Assembly (NCBI GenBank): GCA_016124945.1
Contig: WGMT01000048.1
Location: 7,501 to 71,500 of the forward strand
Source: a bacterium
Lineage (GTDB): Bacteria; Chloroflexota; Anaerolineae; Caldilineales; Caldilineaceae
Direction: 5' to 3'
Length of the DNA stretch: 64,000 bases
In this document: piece after piece, positions 60,559-64,000 of the stretch
Position numbering within the stretch: the stretch's first letter is position 1
Layout: each line of letters begins with the position of its first letter
Made by a program: the position numbers and the translations under genes
Notes under the pieces: generated by a model
Told to the model about the DNA's origin: nothing
What the model saw: the letters and a program-made list of their open reading frames with translations, nothing else
Database searches by the model: none

Positions 60559-61764
60559 ATGATGAAAAGCATGAATACACGCACAGTTGATTCCACATTA
60601 GAATCGAGTGAGGGGAACCTGGCCAACATTGCCGCGCTGGTGATGGTGGGCATTTTGTCTATCGTGATCCTAAACGATTGGCAATCTTGGCAGGAGAGCG
60701 GCCCGCAACTTGGGTTGATGTTGCTCTTTGCCATGGTGATGCTACGTATGCAGGGGAGGCACTCGCCGCGCGAGGCCCATCTCTACATCTCGCTGCAAAC
60801 GCTGATCATCTCCCTGGCGTTGCTGCAAGGGACGGTCTTCCTCTTGCTTTTCTTCATACTCAGCGCACAGGCGATGGTGGGATTGCCCACCCGTGCCGGC
60901 CTGCGCTGGATCTCGCTCTTTGCAGTGATTACCGTCATCGGCAACTTTGTCAACGACTTTGATCTGGTGCCCGATCTGATCAACTCAGTGGTCAACTGTG
61001 CCGGGTTCCTCTTCTTTGGCGCTTTCGGTAACGCCCTCATGCGCGCAGAGACAGCCCGCGCTGAAAGCCAGAAGCTACTCGCTGAACTGCAAGCAGCGCA
61101 TAGCCAGCTTCAGTCCTATGCGGAGCGCGTGGAAACGTTGGCCGTGGCCGAAGAACGTAACCGCCTTTCGCGTGAAATGCACGACACGTTGGGGCACCGC
61201 CTCACCGTCTCGATTGTGCAGTTGGAAGGCGCCCGTCGCCTGCTGGAACGTGACCCAGATCGCGCTGGGCAGATGATCCAGACGGTGCACAATGAATTGA
61301 AGGATGGGCTGGCCGAACTGCGAGACACACTGGCGGCGCTGCGCAGTCCGATTGTTACCGGCGAGACGCTGCTACAGGCGTTATTCAAACTGACCGCCGA
61401 CTTTGAAAACGCCACGCGCCTTGTCATCCACACTGATTTCCCTAAGGAATGGCCAACACTGACCGAGTCCCAGGCATTGACCATCTACCGCATGACCCAG
61501 GAAGCGTTGACCAACGTTCAACGTCATGCCACTGCGAGTGCGGTGCGCATGACGGTCACTTTTGTGCGTGGCCAGGCGTCTGTCCACATCGAAGATGACG
61601 GTGTCGGCTTCGATCCGCAACGGATTACACCGGGCATCGGTCTACGCGGCATGCGTGAACGCGCCGCCCAACTTCATGGCCAAGTCGAAATTACATCGCA
61701 ACCGCAACAGGGTGTCCGTCTCAAGTTGACGCTGCCGTTACAAGAGGAGAAATTCCATGCCTGA
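60559..61764 (+). CDS. Membrane histidine kinase, HisKA_3 (NarX/DesK type)
   Basis: 401 residues with about four to five membrane helices (about 20-145, e.g. 'ALVMVGILSIVILN', 'LISLALLQGTVFLLLFFIL'), a coiled linker, and HisKA_3 with phospho-acceptor H208 in 'REMHDTLGHRLTVSIVQLE'. HATPase_c follows with 'ALTNVQRHATAS', 'IEDDGVGFD' and 'GIGLRGMRERAAQL'. Several ATGs (60559, 60562, 60571) are possible starts. It overlaps the response regulator gene by 8 bases, so the two form a coupled pair. The short sensor inside the membrane suggests membrane or cell-envelope sensing. Confidence 0.92.
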   Translation: MMKSMNTRTVDSTLESSEGNLANIAALVMVGILSIVILNDWQSWQESGPQLGLMLLFAMVMLRMQGRHSPREAHLYISLQTLIISLALLQGTVFLLLFFILSAQAMVGLPTRAGLRWISLFAVITVIGNFVNDFDLVPDLINSVVNCAGFLFFGAFGNALMRAETARAESQKLLAELQAAHSQLQSYAERVETLAVAEERNRLSREMHDTLGHRLTVSIVQLEGARRLLERDPDRAGQMIQTVHNELKDGLAELRDTLAALRSPIVTGETLLQALFKLTADFENATRLVIHTDFPKEWPTLTESQALTIYRMTQEALTNVQRHATASAVRMTVTFVRGQASVHIEDDGVGFDPQRITPGIGLRGMRERAAQLHGQVEITSQPQQGVRLKLTLPLQEEKFHA

Positions 61765-62419
61765 CAATAAGCCCATCCGCATTCTGCTGGTAGACGATCA
61801 ACGCCTCATGCGCGAAGGCGTGCGCATTCTGCTCGATTTGGAACCCGACATGCAGGTGGTGGGCGAAGCGGGGGACGGGCGCGCTGCTATCGTCGCCTAT
61901 GGCGAATTGCGCCCAGACGTCGTCCTCATGGACATTCGCATGCCCGAATTGGACGGCGTAGAGGCCACGCGTCGCATTGTCGCCGATGACCCGGCGGCCA
62001 AGGTGATCATCCTCACCACCTTTGACGACGACGAGTATGTTTTCGAGGGGGTGCGGGCTGGTGCGTCGGGGTACATGCTTAAAGCGGCCTCAGGCGAGGA
62101 ACTGGCCGACGCCGTGCGTACTGTTGCTGCCGGTGGAGCGTTGATCGAGCCATCTGTAGCGCGGCGGGTGATGGCGGAATTCGCCCGCATCTCGCGTCCT
62201 ACGCCCGAACGTGTGGAAACGCTGCTCGAACCACTCTCCGAGCGTGAAGTCGACATCCTCAAACTGTTGGCGGTGGGCCTTGCCAATCGCGAAATCGCCG
62301 ACCGGCTGCACCTTGCCGAGGGGACGGTGAAAAACTACGTCTCGTCCATGATGCAGAAGCTGAACGTGCGCGACCGCACGCAGGCCGCGCTTCGTGCGCG
62401 TGAACTCGATCTCATTTGA
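61757..62419 (+). CDS. LuxR/NarL-type response regulator
   Basis: 220 residues. Receiver domain with 'LLVDDQRLMREGVRILLD', D59 in 'VVLMDIRMPELDGVEATR', and K in 'YMLKAAS'. The C-terminal LuxR HTH reads 'LSEREVDILKLLAVGLANRE' and 'HLAEGTVKNYVSSMMQKL'. It is the partner of the kinase with which its start overlaps. Targets are unknown. Its TGA stop overlaps the left arm of a GACGACC heptad inverted repeat. Confidence 0.95.
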   Translation: MPDNKPIRILLVDDQRLMREGVRILLDLEPDMQVVGEAGDGRAAIVAYGELRPDVVLMDIRMPELDGVEATRRIVADDPAAKVIILTTFDDDEYVFEGVRAGASGYMLKAASGEELADAVRTVAAGGALIEPSVARRVMAEFARISRPTPERVETLLEPLSEREVDILKLLAVGLANREIADRLHLAEGTVKNYVSSMMQKLNVRDRTQAALRARELDLI

Positions 62420-62557
62420 CGACGGACGACCGACGACCGACGACCGTTGAGAGCGCCTTGCCTCGACAGCGACAGAGTTGACGTTCGTCTATCGTCTTCC
62501 GTCAAAGCTACCAATCAAGAACCACCGCACCCAACACGTCGTCGGTCGTCCGTCGTC
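62418..62557. repeat. GACGACC heptad inverted repeat
   Basis: Perfect 20-bp arms 62418-62437 and 62538-62557 (GACGACGGACGACCGACGAC), with further heptads beside each arm; 100-base loop. It lies between the convergent regulator and PD40 genes. Confidence 0.95.
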
Positions 62558-62576
62558 GGTCGTCTGTTCTTCTCCG

Positions 62577-64000
62577 CTACGGCCCCCAATCCACCGCCTG
62601 TTCCGCCTGAAATGCGTAGTCGATGGGGAGATCCACTGGCAGTTGAAGGAGATTGCCGCCGCCGCTGTCCATAACCCAAAGCCCCCAACTGCCGCCTCGG
62701 TTGCTCAAGAAGACAATCCACGATCCGTCTGGGCTCCAGGCCGGCGCTACATTGTTGGGCTGCTCGCCAATGGGTGGGCGGGTCAACGCTCCGACGCTGC
62801 TGCCGTCGGCATTGGCGGCGAAGATCTCCCAATGGGTGCCTTCCTGGCTGTGGAAGACAACGCGACCGGCGCCGGGCTGCCAATCTGGATCCTGAAAATG
62901 GAACTCGTTGATCAGCGGCTGGGTCTGCGCGTCGGTGCTGTCTTGCGTGATCTGTAGCCCCGCGTCACTCTGGTAGACGATTCCCCATGGGTGCCAATCA
63001 GGGGCGGCGGCGCTGTTGAGGCTCGGAATGTCGCGATAGTTGTTGCCATTGAAGTCGACACGAGCCAGATTGCGTTTGGGGCGTGTCACCTGCCGAGCAT
63101 TGAACTGCGGTGGCGGTGGGTCGGCCAGACAGATAAAGCCCACATCGTAGCAGGTGACTTCACCTGTAATGTGGCTGAAAACAACAAACTGACCGTCTGG
63201 ACTCCATTTAGGCCCGCGTGGGTTGTTGCCCACATAGATGCGGCGTTCGTTGCCGCCGTCGCTGTTGATGAGATAGACCCCGTTTTCACCACCCCCGCGC
63301 ACAAAAGCCACTGTGCTGCCGTCGGGGCTGATGGCCGGATCCGTGCCGCTGGTCAGCCGTTGCAGGCTGCCCGAGGCCAGATCGTAGCGGTAAATCGTGC
63401 CTGCGTTTTGCTCCTGAAAAACCAACTGCCCCGCCAATCCAGTGGCCGGGGCAGCTTGTGCTTGAGTTTGAGTTGCCTCGGTCTCCGGTTCCGGCGGCGT
63501 TGCCGGTTCTTGGGGCGGCTGTGGTGTCTCTGTGGAGATGGGTAGCTCTGCCACCGGCACGCTGACTTCCACCAGTGGGGTGAAGATCCAGCCTTCACCT
63601 TGTGGCGTTTGGATGCGCAGCCAGTCCGCAGCGTCATTGCGCCCAAGGACAGCCGCCTGCGCGCCCTGTGTCAACGCGCCGACGATGGCGAAATCTGTCC
63701 CTGGCCCGGCGCGCACGTTCGCCCCTTCCACAATCACGGTGACGCTCGGCCCAGAGATCGCCTCCACGACTGGCGTCGCCACCGACTCTACCACAGGGGG
63801 AAGTGGCGTCTGCTCAGGGGAGACCCCATCGCCAACCGCTGCTGTGGGTAGCACAGGAGGCACACGTGTCGCAATTGGTGTAACTGGGCGTTGGGCTTCG
63901 GCGATCAAGGTGGCCACAATCGCCGGGCTGAACGACTCGTTCACAATCTCCAATGCTCCGGGATCGCCGAAGATCTGTACTGCACCGATGTTTACCCAGC
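62577..64000 (-). CDS. SH3b-PD40 secreted protein (5' partial)
   Basis: The frame is open from the stop at 62577 to the window edge; protein-like sequence ('WVNIGAVQIFGDPGALEIVN') continues past the first in-window start-like codon at 63953, so the N-terminus lies outside. Seen in order: the end of one domain, a Pro/Val linker, an SH3b domain ('ANVRAGPGTDFAIVGALTQG'), a Pro/Glu/Gln linker, and a PD40/TolB-like propeller ('DPAISPDGSTVAFVRGGG', 'GPKWSPDGQFVVFSHITG', 'APAWSPDGSWIVFLSNRGG'). It ends 'FQAEQAVDWGP', resembling 'WLEQGIDWAE' of the 53.1 kb lipoprotein, a paralogue. Likely extracytoplasmic. Confidence 0.85.
   Translation of the reverse strand, partial: WVNIGAVQIFGDPGALEIVNESFSPAIVATLIAEAQRPVTPIATRVPPVLPTAAVGDGVSPEQTPLPPVVESVATPVVEAISGPSVTVIVEGANVRAGPGTDFAIVGALTQGAQAAVLGRNDAADWLRIQTPQGEGWIFTPLVEVSVPVAELPISTETPQPPQEPATPPEPETEATQTQAQAAPATGLAGQLVFQEQNAGTIYRYDLASGSLQRLTSGTDPAISPDGSTVAFVRGGGENGVYLINSDGGNERRIYVGNNPRGPKWSPDGQFVVFSHITGEVTCYDVGFICLADPPPPQFNARQVTRPKRNLARVDFNGNNYRDIPSLNSAAAPDWHPWGIVYQSDAGLQITQDSTDAQTQPLINEFHFQDPDWQPGAGRVVFHSQEGTHWEIFAANADGSSVGALTRPPIGEQPNNVAPAWSPDGSWIVFLSNRGGSWGLWVMDSGGGNLLQLPVDLPIDYAFQAEQAVDWGP

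Noticed and set aside
1..64000. Prophage, integron or biosynthetic gene cluster
   Set aside because: No integrase, phage structural, terminase, NRPS or PKS genes were seen; gene content is housekeeping, transport and signalling.

Overview
The window looks like a chromosomal segment of a Chloroflexota bacterium, probably of the Anaerolineae/Caldilineae type. This is inferred from the GC-rich coding style, the secreted Thr/Pro-rich SH3b plus PD40 proteins, a YLPxV-like tail on a giant secreted protein, a Ras-like GTPase module, and the absence of LPS or flagellar genes. No phage, CRISPR array, rRNA or tRNA gene was seen. Gene order is mostly short runs of housekeeping and signalling genes.  1-7.3 kb: a partial CorC/HlyC CBS protein, cytidine deaminase, a GAF/PAS histidine kinase, two nucleoside-type ABC permeases and class II fumarase. 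7.3-14 kb (mostly minus strand): LysM-M23 endopeptidase, Rho, RNase J and a Crp/Fnr regulator, separated by regulatory spacers with tandem repeats. 14.5-20 kb: a secreted triple-SH3b protein, an ArsA/Get3 ATPase, an AraC-Ogt DNA repair protein and an MFS exporter. 20-29 kb: two phosphohexomutases flanking a GxxExxY gene inside 43-bp terminal inverted repeats, then TatD, a polyprenyl diphosphate synthase, a SulP transporter and a GT2 glycosyltransferase. 29-35 kb: hisS, then a compact signalling block (response regulator, coiled-coil protein, roadblock/longin-like protein, Ras-like GTPase, histidine kinase). 35-44 kb: ThyX, a GNAT-like plus GH3 adenylating pair, a TetR-controlled Fe-S/SCP2 and SDR operon, and a subtilase. 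44-50.8 kb: one giant secreted protein with a Gly-rich beta-helix. 51-64 kb: lipoproteins with beta-propellers, a PTPS-related membrane protein, an Eis-like acetyltransferase behind pheS with a complete T-box leader, and a LuxR-type two-component pair.  The most unusual property is repeat architecture. Many gene borders carry degenerate tandem 7-bp units, often arranged as inverted repeats. They sit against or across stop codons, and in at least two places they lie in frame inside genes. A second, unrelated palindromic family has the core CAGTGCCTGGCACGGG. The strongest functional leads are the Ras-like GTPase module, the GxxExxY element, the TetR operon with two matched operators and a decayed paralogue nearby, the bacterial GH3 gene pair, and the T-box-controlled pheS.
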